From contig CM041465.1 in NCBI GenBank assembly GCA_023213395.1, positions 217,317,741-217,381,740 of the forward strand: a DNA stretch of 64,000 bases, in the 5' to 3' direction. The position numbers and the translations under genes are program-made. This DNA comes from Cycas panzhihuaensis. Lineage: Eukaryota; Cycadophyta. Numbering within the stretch: position 1 is the first letter of the stretch; the number at the start of each line of letters is the position of its first letter. Below, one piece after another: positions 55,265 to 64,000 of this stretch. The notes beneath the pieces are model-generated. The model was not told the origin of the DNA, did no database searches, and worked only from the letters and a program-made list of their open reading frames with translations.

Positions 55265-56161
55265 GTGAAAAAAATACAAAGAATAGTTTTGGATGAAAAT
55301 AGTTACTGTTACATTCTTGATATGAAAAAGAATGGTACTATGATAGCCAAAGGAGAAAAATATAAAGGGTGTATGATGGGAAAACAACACATGATTCCAT
55401 TCACAAAAAACACATGGCATGCTCAAGACAAACTAGATCTAGTACATATTGATCTGTGTGGCCCTTTCATGCTAATCTCAACAAATGGAGCAAGGTATTT
55501 CCTAACTTTCATTGATGATTTCTCTAGGAATACATGGGTATATTTGTTGTCTAGTAAATCAAAAGCATTTAGTTATTTCAAAGAGTTAAAGGCTGAAGTA
55601 GAATTAGAGAGTAGTAAAAAAATTAAATATATTCATTTAGATAGAGGAGGGGAATTTGTGTCTAATGAATTTCTCTTTTTATGTAAAATACATAGAATCT
55701 ATAGATAAATTACAACTCCATATATTACTCAATCAAATGGGGTCACAAAAAGGATGAATAGAATAATTATAGAAATGACATGATGCATGTTGAATAATAG
55801 TGAGGTTATTAAAAAGTATTGGGCAGAGGCTATGCACACAACTATGTATTTGATTAATAGAAGTCCAACTCAATCCTTAAATAATGTAATACCTAAAGAA
55901 GCATGGATAAGACATAAGCTAAATGTAAGTCATCTTAGAATTTTTGGTTACAAGGCATATGTACGCATTCCTGACAAGAAAAGAACCAAGTTAGATAATA
56001 AGAGCATAGAATGCATGATGGTTGGGTATAGAAATCGATCAAAAGTATACCATTGTCTCGACCCAAAGACAGATAAACTTTATGTAAGTAGGGATGTATT
56101 CTTTGACAAGAAAAAAGAACTTACCAAAGTAGTTCTTGAAGAAATAAATGTAAGTGATTAA
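55265..56161 (+). pseudogene. copia L integrase
   Basis: The open 55265-55708 stretch reads HAQDKLDLVHIDLCGPFMLI, RYFLTFIDDFSRNTWVYLLS and KYIHLDRGGEFVSNEFLFLC. After a Gln stop come TPYITQSNGVTKRMNRIIIE and then the open 55787-56161 stretch with YWAEAMHTTMYLINRSPTQS, HLRIFGYKAYVRIPDKKR and LYVSRDVFFD. The catalytic Asp residues of the first two blocks are present. Only two stops. Confidence 0.93.
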
Positions 56162-56520
56162 AGTCTAGAAATTGTTCAACTATAAGATAGGTCAGATATC
56201 ACTTCGGAAAGCATTGAGCCAGAAAATAGTATTTCAGGGGAGATGTCTTTATACATTTAATGAGTAAGCAAATCTAATACTCATCTATCTAATATGCAAT
56301 AAGCCAATGATTTAAATATTTATTCAAAAGATGAAGAAACCATATCAACAAAAGAACAAACCTCAAAAAGAGTACCAAAATGATACCTCAAAACACTTGA
56401 GAAAACAAAAAGAGAAATATTTGAACATCAAACAAGATCTCAAAAACCACAAGCCTTGGTTTGCTCCATCGAACCAAGTACTTATGAAGAAGCAAGTAGA
56501 TCTCAAGCCTAAAAAGTAGC
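56162..56520 (+). pseudogene. copia L integrase-RT linker
   Basis: Ser/Glu/Lys/Gln-rich low-complexity linker with several Gln stops, typical between integrase and RT. The open frames at 56331-56519 (plus) and 56363-56548 (minus) are not genes. Confidence 0.75.
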
Positions 56521-57480
56521 AATGGATATAGATATTGAAGCATTTCATAGAAACAAAACACAGGATTTGGTAATGGCTCCTAAAGGTAAACCCATTGTAA
56601 ATAGGTATATAAAGTAAAGGAAAAGCTAAATGGTGAAATCAAGAAATACAAGGCAAGACTGGTAGCAAAAGGCTACACATAGATAGTTGGATTTGACTAT
56701 GAAGAAATATTTTCACTAATAGCTAAACTGAATACAGTAAAGACTGTGATTGCAATTGTTGCCTAAAAGGGATGGAGGATTTACCAAATGGATGTTAAAA
56801 GTGCTTTCTTGAATGGAGATTTATAGGAGGAAGTATATGTGTATCAGCCAGAAGGATACATAAAACTAGGTTAGGAGAACATGATCTGTAAATTAAGAAA
56901 GGCATTATATGGACTCAAATAGGCACCCAGAGCTTGGTATACTAAGCTAGACTCGTATCTAACTCAAAACGACTTTCACAGGTGTGAATCATATCATAGT
57001 CTCTACATAAAATCGAATCAAGGACTAACATTTATCATAGTGGTGTATGTAGATGACATGCTAATCACAGAAGATGATGAAGATTCAATCACATTCATCA
57101 AGAAATAGTTTGAAAAAGTCATTGAAATAATAGATCTAGGAATGCCGTATTATTATCTTGGAATAGAAATAGAACAGAACAATCACTCTATTATTCTTTC
57201 ACAATCAAGATATGTCAAAAACTTGCTGAGTAAGTTTAAAATGGAAAGCTACAATAATGTCATCACACTAATGGAAACTAGATGTGTGTTAAGTACACAG
57301 CAAGAAGCATAACCTGTTGATGCAACTTTGTACAGATAATTGATCAGAAGCCTAATTTATCTCATAGCCACACAACTAGATATTTTGTATGTAGTTGGTA
57401 TTGTTTATAGATTTATAGAAAATCCTAAGGTACCTCATTGGAATGTTGTAAAAAGAATTTTATGATATCTAAAAGGTACC
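56521..57480 (+). pseudogene. copia L reverse transcriptase
   Basis: IKKYKARLVAKGY (56638-56676), GWRIYQMDVKSAFLNGDL (56772-56823), ICKLRKALYGLKX (56884-56921), APRAWYTKLDSYL and the catalytic VVYVDDMLIT with YVDD at about 57045-57056. The thumb LIRSLIYLIATQLDILYVV follows at 57340-57395. Stops: TAG for the Gln of GLKQ, of YTQ and others. A small frameshift lies near 56605. Confidence 0.93.
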
Positions 57481-57990
57481 ATAAATCTTGGTTTAGAGTA
57501 TAGAAAAGACAACAATATGTAATTAATAGGTTTCTGTGATTTCGAGTAGGCTAGAGATAAGACAGATAGAAAATCAACTTTAGGATATTATTTCTTTCTA
57601 AGAATGTCATTGATCTCTTAGAGCAGCAGAAAGTAACATATATCCACTCTATTCTCAACAAAAGTTGAGTACAAGTCAGTAGTTACTGCAGCATATGAAG
57701 GAATATGTGTTGAACAACTCCTTAAGGAACTTGGACAGGAATAGATAATACCTACTCAGATATTTTGCGACAACCAAAGTATAATCAAAATGATTAAAAA
57801 TCTAGTACTACATGCAAGAACTAAACACATAGAAGTACATCACCATTTCATCAAAGAAAAAGTGTAGAACAGAGAAGTCGAGCTCCAACATTACACATCA
57901 AAAAATCAAATTAAAAATGTCCTTACCAAATCCCTTGGAAAGGAAAAATTTGTTAATTTTAGAAATTAGTTAGGCCTAAGATAGATAAAA
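57481..57990 (+). pseudogene. copia L RNase H
   Basis: LIGFCDFEXARDKTDRKSTL (57522-57581), STLFSTKVEYKSVVTAAYEG (57646-57705), IFCDNQSIIKMIKNLVLHAR, TKHIEVHHHFIKEKVQ and NVLTKSLGKEKFVNFRN (57915-57967). All RNase H blocks are present with Gln stops only. Confidence 0.92.
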
Positions 57991-58003
57991 CATTAAGAGG
58001 GGG
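57991..58003 (+). other. copia L polypurine tract
   Basis: ATTAAGAGGGGG directly before the LTR TGTAGAAGG. Confidence 0.9.
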
Positions 58004-58230
58004 TGTAGAAGGTAATGTCTTATCCAGGGAAATGACTTATCTCTAAAGTATTTTGTGAGGGTCTCATATCATTACCCCATTCACTCTTAGGGTGACAAGT
58101 GGTATAATCCTATTGAGTAGTTGCCAATTATCCTATTTATTCCAACTGTGTATATATATATATACACATACATGTAATTAATTAATAAATAATAGAGATA
58201 ATTTGCTTATCATTATTATGTATCTTTTCA
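58004..58230 (+). repeat. copia L 3' LTR
   Basis: 227 bp, matches 53043-53351 apart from the short TA tract; ends ATCTTTTCA. Confidence 0.92.
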
Positions 58231-58235
58231 TAGCC

Positions 58236-59185
58236 CCCTTAATTGATTAGCCCCTGAATACCTATTAGCTACATGTGACCACTTTCTTGTGAAGAGGGGG
58301 CTTATGGACTTCAATAGAAATTTTAATCTAGTTAATTTCATATAACATTTCTAATTTTTTATGTTTTATGTAATATTGAAAAACTAATCTATCCTACGTG
58401 CATGAATTAGGTGAACTAGACAATGAAAATATCAATAAAATCTAATAAAGAATTCAATGGATCGATTATTAGATAGATTAAAATACTGATCAAGCTTCTC
58501 CTCTCTTCAATGTTAATATTTCTAGTTGGGTTTTGCTTTATCTTCCATATAAAGGTCTCATCACATAAACACCTCTTAACCAAGCTTGTCCCATTCTACT
58601 CAAGCTCCTTCCAATAATAATTGTGTGAAGTTGGGTACATCATAAGGTAGAGTATAGGCATTGATCTTAATCCCTGATCTCCAACTTTAAACAAAAAAAG
58701 GTAGATTCATCCTCATTTCATGACTATAGGGTATTATCTCCATTGTGGATGTTTATCTTTTAATGATTGCTATGTAGTGGAGTGTCTATTATTGGTTCCA
58801 TTCTTTATTAAAGGGTACTTCTAAGTGACTTCATTTCCATAGCTAAGCCATCCTTTCTAACTTTCTTTAGATAGTTCCTTTATCTATGGCTGGCTAGTAT
58901 GCCCCTTAAATTTATACATTCTCCTCATGAAATAGGCATCTCACTTTATGGATGGGTCTATGTAGGGTCTTTATAGACTGAAAGGGTTTCACTCGTTTCT
59001 CAATATCGACAATCAGGTGCATGCAGGTAAAAATGATGGTGAATAAAGAGGAATAGACTTTGAACTAATGGTAGGGTATATATTTAGAGTAGACCTAAAT
59101 AGAGTTGAATGTCTTCTAAATGGAGTCACAAATAGGGTTCTATTTTCACAATAAAATAAAATGATCATCTTTCAAGAGACATTGG
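58236..59185 (-). other. copia J leader, part between L and PBS
   Basis: The 950 bp next to the primer site of J. No coding frame or motif recognised on either strand. Confidence 0.6.
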
Positions 59186-59197
59186 TTTAATACTAAT
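59183..59197 (-). other. copia J primer binding site, decayed
   Basis: The plus strand reads TGGTTTAATACTAAT next to the LTR. Compared with GGCTCTGATACCA, most changes are C-to-T or G-to-A, so it is a decayed initiator-Met site. Confidence 0.65.
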
Positions 59198-59571
59198 CGA
59201 TAGAATTAAAATTGATTTAATTACTAGAAAACATATAACATAATCTTAAATCTCTTGTAACCAATATAAACTCATAAACATATATCATATACATATTTAA
59301 ATTAACACAATATAAGAAGGATTATAAATTGGATCTAATCTAAAATAATGACACATTAAATTAGTTGATGCTTGATACAAAATTTTGACAGAGTTTAGAC
59401 TCTCATCAAAGATTATTATAATGGGTGTAGACATGGCCTTAATTTATAGAGGGCTCACTGTCTCATATTTTATAAGTGGTGAATGTGGATTAGATGTCTT
59501 ATGCTTACATTTGATTAGGCTTTATATTGCACATATCTCATTGTATAGTTATAAAGTAAATGTAGGGTGAT
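59198..59571 (-). repeat. copia J 5' LTR, inner part
   Basis: Matches 45796-46170, then is interrupted by K after GTAGGGTGAT and resumes at 62759 with GTGATGACCC. The open frame at 59385-59570 lies in the LTR and is not a gene. Confidence 0.92.
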
Positions 59572-59803
59572 TGTTGGAATATTAATGTACATTTATTTTG
59601 TCCCACATATAAGTGGTTCCTACTCTTACTATATTGATATGTATTATAAATACACAACATAATGTATCATATGATCATCTATTATAAGGATGTTTCAGTA
59701 ATACAATTTAAGGTACCTTAAGGGTACTGTTCGATCTTGGAGGTGCTTTTATTTTATTTATTCTATTTATGAATATTATCTTATTGTAGGTCTATTTTCA
59801 ACA
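59572..59803 (+). repeat. element K 5' LTR
   Basis: Begins TGTTGGAATATTAATG, ends TATTTTCAACA. It contains TATTATAAATACACAACATA, a TATA-box-like promoter candidate, conserved in the partner. Confidence 0.94.
59629..59660 (+). promoter_or_regulatory. TATA-like promoter candidate in K LTR
   Basis: GTATTATAAATACACAACAT, present in both LTRs (also at about 62589). The position, mid-LTR and about 150 bp before the LTR end, fits a U3/R boundary promoter. No transcript evidence. Confidence 0.45.
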
Positions 59804-59818
59804 TGGTATCAGAGCGCC
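59804..59818 (+). other. element K primer binding site
   Basis: TGGTATCAGAGCGCC directly abuts the LTR; initiator-Met type, no change in the first 12 bases. Confidence 0.94.
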
Positions 59819-61334
59819 CAGGTTGAGAGAGGTGTTTTTGTTTAGTATTAGAGTGGTGATTTGGGAGGTGTAATCAAGGGTTAAAACTATATTTGAGAGA
59901 ATAAACGTTGAAATTTCTAAAAAGTAATAGTGAAATTGAGACGAAATGGCTCATTCTATAAATTTTGAGTTGTTGCACTATAGATTTTGGAGTGAAAGTA
60001 GGAAAATTATAGCAGAATTAATTTTGGCCTATTTTTTTTCGTCACTGTATTTTTGGGACACATCTGCAACCTCAACTTCAAAGAGCCATAACTTTGGCTA
60101 CAGGTATCTAAATAACCTCAATTTTTTTTCAATTTTATACATTTTTTAAATTTAATTTCTAATAGAAGTGTTTAAGATTTATCAGAGTTTATAGTGAAAA
60201 GTAATTAGTAGTTTATCAAAAAGTACTATTATAGTCCCTAGAAACCCTAATTATGAAATTCTTAAAATATGTATAATTTTTTATCTAGATATCAGAATTC
60301 AATTTCATCTAAACCATTAGAATTATATTTTAGAGGTCATCATTTCCATCCATATTTTATGTATTTTTGAGATATATATTTTTTTATAAATAAGTTTTTT
60401 GGGAATTTAAAGGTTTTATATTGATATGATGACTAAGTAGTGACATTTGACATTGGCATAGCACTATCTTGCATGTGATTTACATAAGTTGGGTAATGTT
60501 ACAATATGAGGTGACTATTTGAGGCTCTCTTATGTATGTTGTGCATGGGAGAGTACTGTTGCAATGTGTGATGACATTAAGTCATATTGATATGAATGTA
60601 TTTGGCACTCTATTGGTAATTTGAGGTGCATGATAGTGATTATTTAATGATAAATTAAGTACTTTCTTACATGTGTTTGTATGAGAGAGCTATTGTGATA
60701 ATGACATAGTGTGGTGATGAAGTGATAATGCATATGTTTACATGAGTGAGTTGGTGGAATATGGCAACTTAATACTCCTTGGAATATGATTTATGTGAAG
60801 GAGCTTTATGGGCATAATAAGGAAAATTTAAGGGCAAGGAAAATAGTGGTTTAAGGCAATGAGGTGCTTATTACATATGAGTTATAGAGCAAATTAATTT
60901 GGGGAGATTGAGGGCATGACATGGGCAAGATAGGGTAAGAGAAGGGTAATAAGAAGGCATGTTTAATGGAATTTTTTAATTGACTGAATGGGCAAAGAAG
61001 GATGTGTTTTATTGAAGATACTTAAGTTGTAAGGAAGCAAGCTTTGTTGAGTGGTGTAGATCAGTGCATACCAGTATGGTTTATTCACTAATTGGTAATG
61101 TTATAGCATGAGTCATGTTTTGGGCAATTAAGTAAAGTATGTATCTTAGCAATTTAATGGTGACATGTGGCATGTACGATCATTGTGAGATTTATAAGGT
61201 ATTGATTTGGTGAAGTGAGTGTTTTAGATTCCATGTGACTATTTACGAGAAATAGACAAGGTGATGATGTGACGATGAATTCAGTGATGTGAGGGACATG
61301 AGACATGAAAACGTTTATTGAGATTGATTAATGG
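59819..61334 (+). other. element K leader
   Basis: 1.5 kb before the gag-like gene. A 67-codon frame at 59946-60149 has no motif. The stretch 60420-61300 is rich in GTG/ATG-type words with no frame longer than 60 codons. I see no gene here. Confidence 0.65.
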
Positions 61335-62475
61335 GTGAATTTGTTGATTGAAAAAGGGACATTGTTTAGAGGTACATTTACAATCATGGAGGAAAATGAT
61401 GTGGTTATGTATGTTCATAAAATAAATGAATATTACTTAAGGGATTTGTTTCTTCTGATACCTAAGTGTAATGGAGAAGACAACTTCTTTTGGATGATTA
61501 AAATAAGATGTTTTTTCATATCTAGAGGTTTGTGGAAGCTTATTACTGATGGATATAATATCCCTAAGGATGAATAAGAAAAGGAAATGCTTAAGAAGAA
61601 AGATAAAAAGACATTCATCATGATTCATATTGCATTCGACGAGGCTGATCTTCCTTCCGCATATTATTTTATCATTCCTAAGATTCAACATGCAAGTACT
61701 ACTAAGGAAGCATGGGATCTTTTAATGGACATATTTGAATAAACTCCTAAAGAGATACAACAAATGATTGAAAAGGCAAGTAAGATTAGTTATGGTTATA
61801 ATATAGGGAAAATGCATGAAGAAAGTATTATCAACACTAATGAAATGACATGTCAAGATGAAGAATATATGAGTAGTGATCAAATTTCTATTGAATGTAA
61901 AGAAATAATGGTTAAATGCATTGATAAGACTACAACTACTGATGAAGACGTTGAAAGTGATGAATCAATAAAGGTTTATTTAGATGACACCATGATTTCA
62001 ATAGAAATTGAATATGAATTTGATGATCCTATAGAAGATGAGTCTCAGATTAATTCAAGTCTAAATGATGTTCCTTCTTTAAGCATTAATTCAAGTTCAA
62101 AGAGTATGCAAGTTGATCAAGATTTTGCTCCAAAGGTTGAAGAAATCACTATTGTACATGGTGATTAAGAATTTATATAGGATAATGATGACAATCAAGT
62201 TGTATTTGAAGATGGTTACTTATAGGATCTACATCAAAATCAAACTAGACTGGGCACAATGACGAATCAGGATTTGCACTTACTAGAGTTACTACAACAA
62301 CGTCATCACTACATGATGGAAGACATAAATCAAGCTAAGGACATCATCCTACAAAGGCATCAATACAGAATTGAAGACAAAAATCAAGTTAAATGAACCA
62401 TTCTACAACAAAGACATCTCTACAAGATTGAAGGCAAGTATCAAGTTGAAGACATCATCTTCAAGATATTTTTAA
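61335..62475 (+). pseudogene. element K gag-like gene with acidic domain and coding repeats
   Basis: ATG at 61335. The N part has IPKCNGEDNFFWMIKIRCFF, SRGLWKLITDGYNIPKDE, then after a CAA-to-TAA-like stop KKTFIMIHIAFDEADLPSAY and ASTTKEAWDLLMDIFE (to 61740). These are the copia gag pattern (N-G-xNFxxWxxxxxxxL, then T-AKEAWDxL). From 61764 a 134-codon open stretch is strongly acidic and Ser-rich (DEDVESDESIKVYLDD, YEFDDPIEDESQINSS). After two stops come three repeats of about 19 codons at 62287-62463. No zinc knuckle seen. If intact it would be a Gag-type structural protein. Confidence 0.8.
62287..62463 (+). repeat. three in-frame 54/57-bp repeats in K
   Basis: Units start CTACAACAACGTCATCACTA, CTACAAAGGCATCAATACAG and CTACAACAAAGACATCTCTA. 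They encode LQQRHHYMMEDINQAKDII, LQRHQYRIEDKNQVK plus a stop, and LQQRHLYKIEGKYQVEDII. Preservation of the pattern at the protein level (LQ-RHxYxIEDxNQ) suggests coding selection before decay. Confidence 0.8.
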
Positions 62476-62512
62476 GGACAAGTCATTGCAAATATAAATG
62501 ACTCAAATGTGC

Positions 62513-62524
62513 ATTAAGGGGGAG
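62513..62524 (+). other. element K polypurine tract
   Basis: ATTAAGGGGGAG directly before TGTTGAAATATT. Confidence 0.92.
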
Positions 62525-62758
62525 TGTTGAAATATTAATGCACATATATTTTGTCCCACATAGAAGTGGGTCCCACTCTCACTATATTGATATGTATTAT
62601 AAATACACAACATAGTGTATCATATGATCATCTATTGTAAGGATGTTTTGGTAATATAATTTGAGGTACCTTAAGGGTACCATTCAATCCTAGATGTGCT
62701 TTTGTTCTATTTATTCTGTTTGTGAATATTATTTTATTGCAAGTTTGATTTTCTAATA
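62525..62758 (+). repeat. element K 3' LTR
   Basis: 234 bp, partner of 59572-59803. It ends TTTCTAATA where the other has TTTTCAACA. GTGAT follows. Confidence 0.93.
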
Positions 62759-62848
62759 GTGATGACCCTCAACTAAGAGTATAACATTAAGTCATAACTT
62801 AATTTATAATTACATAAAAGTATAAGGAAGTGTCATTATATTTTAACA
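62759..62848 (-). repeat. copia J 5' LTR, outer part
   Basis: Continues the J LTR after K (GTGATGACCCTCAACTAAGA, compare 46167 onward) and ends TTTTAACA, followed by CAACC. Confidence 0.92.
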
Positions 62849-62853
62849 CAACC

Positions 62854-64000
62854 TATGTGACAAAAGATAGACCTCTTTTGTACTTATGATTAAACTCAAT
62901 TCATTAAATTTATATGACAAAGAATAAACTTACAAATTAAATTAGCAATCCAAGTTTAAAACATATTCATGTTGTTCTTAAAAAAGAAATGCATTCGCCA
63001 CAATAATCTCTAAAAAAATATAAATGAAGTAATTATTAAAAGTGAATATGTAAATGTTTTAGACAATTTAAAAATAAAATAGGATGGCCCTTATCACAAT
63101 TATGAAGATAAGTAAATTTGTTTTAGTATTACATTTATAAAGGAATTATAATTAGATGTATTAAAATACAATAAATAACAATAATTATTGCATGCCTACA
63201 AAATTAATTATTATCATGGTTTGTTGTTTCAGACTTTAAATAAGAATATAAACTTTAGAGAAGAAATAAATATTAAAAAGAAGATTAAATATTAAAAGGA
63301 ACTTAAAAAAAAAAAAAAAGAAAAAGAAAAATGTTAGTACTTTTACCCTTAGTGGATCTCAAAGAGTATTCCAAAGATGTTAATAAAAATGGACCATAGA
63401 TGGAGATCTAATTCAATGGTTAATAAGAAGATAGGTTTTGTTGTTTAAGGGGGAGGCTTGGATTATATTTCCCACTCAGTTCTAGTAACAATAAGTGAGG
63501 ATGATCTAGGTTTTTAAGTGTGGCATATAGGAGAAGGTTGTTGATGATTCATAAATGGTGATGTAGGATGAAGGGAGTGTAGACTTGCAATAATTCTTTA
63601 ATTCAAGGGGTTTTCATTGCTTTCTCCAGTGAAAATAAGAGCAATAGATATTTCTCTAGATTCAGGGGGGTTTCATTACTTAATTATCACTTTTATCCAA
63701 CAGTGAGTAGGGGATATTTCACTATTTTCCAATGGCAACATAAAGTAAAGGAGGGTTTTAACACTTTCTTATGATGGTGGACAAAGAGGTATGGTTTTAA
63801 GAAAATTTTCTTTTAGGGCTCTGAGAATGCATATTTACTATGGTTTCAGAAAAAAAAAAATTATATGTATGTTTATAGACTAATATCAGTAGAGTCTATG
63901 ACTTTTAGGGTTCTAGGGTTTAGTTTCTTTTTCCTTTTTTGTAAAGATAAATATAGCACTAAGAACTATTTAAAATTTTCTTCATTCTTTATGAGTCTTT
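62854..64000 (-). other. copia I leader, continued to window end
   Basis: By the target duplication of J this is the sequence that originally lay next to 45795, i.e. 5' of the I gag. AT-rich, with an A-run at 63307-63329 and G-rich short words at 63450-63830. No gene, LTR or PBS recognised. Confidence 0.55.

Larger units (their letters stand above)
59572..62758 (+). mobile_element. gag-only LTR retrotransposon K (TR-GAG-like)
   Basis: 3,187 bp, TG...CA(TA), inserted in the 5' LTR of J with a perfect duplication GTGAT (59567-59571 and 62759-62763). LTRs are short: 59572-59803 (232 bp) and 62525-62758 (234 bp). There is a perfect-looking PBS and a strong PPT. The 2.7-kb interior has one gag-like gene and no protease, integrase, RT or RNase H. 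It would depend on enzymes from another element. Confidence 0.93.

Noticed and set aside
61764-62168. 134-codon acidic open frame as a possible host gene
   Set aside because: It continues the gag-like frame of element K between its PBS and PPT, so it is transposon-encoded.

Overview
This window looks like repeat-only intergenic DNA from a large-genome seed plant. It is AT-rich and carries dense nested Ty1/copia and Ty3/gypsy LTR retrotransposons whose tRNA-iMet-type primer binding sites read TGGTATCAGAGC. It also carries plant-type TRIM/SMART and gag-only elements, and shows heavy C-to-T / G-to-A decay. A gymnosperm or another slowly purging genome would fit, but the sequence alone does not name the species. 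I see no intact host gene, rRNA, tRNA gene, organellar insert or CRISPR array. Elements are labelled A to M here only for reference.

Layout. (1) Positions 1 to about 22.9 kb are an outer plus-strand copia element A, whose 5' end lies outside the window. Two insertions split it. Gypsy element M (1776-16959, minus) sits in its integrase, and M's own 5' LTR is split by copia element G (8019-16261, minus). Copia element E (17696-21837, minus) sits further downstream. (2) From 22.9 to 35.6 kb lies minus-strand copia B, interrupted in its leader by the well-preserved copia C (28004-33302, minus, perfect CTCAA target duplication). (3) From about 34.6 to 40.3 kb lie a plus-strand coding relic and gypsy F. 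F's RNase H is split by a 1-kb array of five 65-bp LTRs (36919-37926). (4) A copia integrase scrap (H) lies at 40.5-41.1 kb. (5) From 41.2 kb to the window end lies minus-strand copia I. Its leader was invaded 28 bp upstream of gag by copia J (45796-62848, minus, perfect CAACC duplication). J carries a threefold tandem duplication of its gag start. It was itself invaded by copia L (53043-58230, plus) and, in its 5' LTR, by a gag-only element K (59572-62758, plus, perfect GTGAT duplication).

How it works together. Every coding region belongs to gag-pol of a transposon. None is open from end to end, and most in-frame stops sit where CAG, CAA or CGA codons are expected, as in long-methylated transposons. 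Nested insertions with readable 5-bp duplications give relative ages: A before M before G; A before E; B before C; F before the small-LTR array; I before J before L and K.

The observations most worth follow-up are the inverted/tandem small-LTR array (36.9-37.9 kb), a leader sequence shared by three different copia elements upstream of gag (G, B, J), the gag-start triplication in J, the gag-only element K with coding repeats, and an unrecognised plus-strand coding relic at 34.6-35.2 kb.
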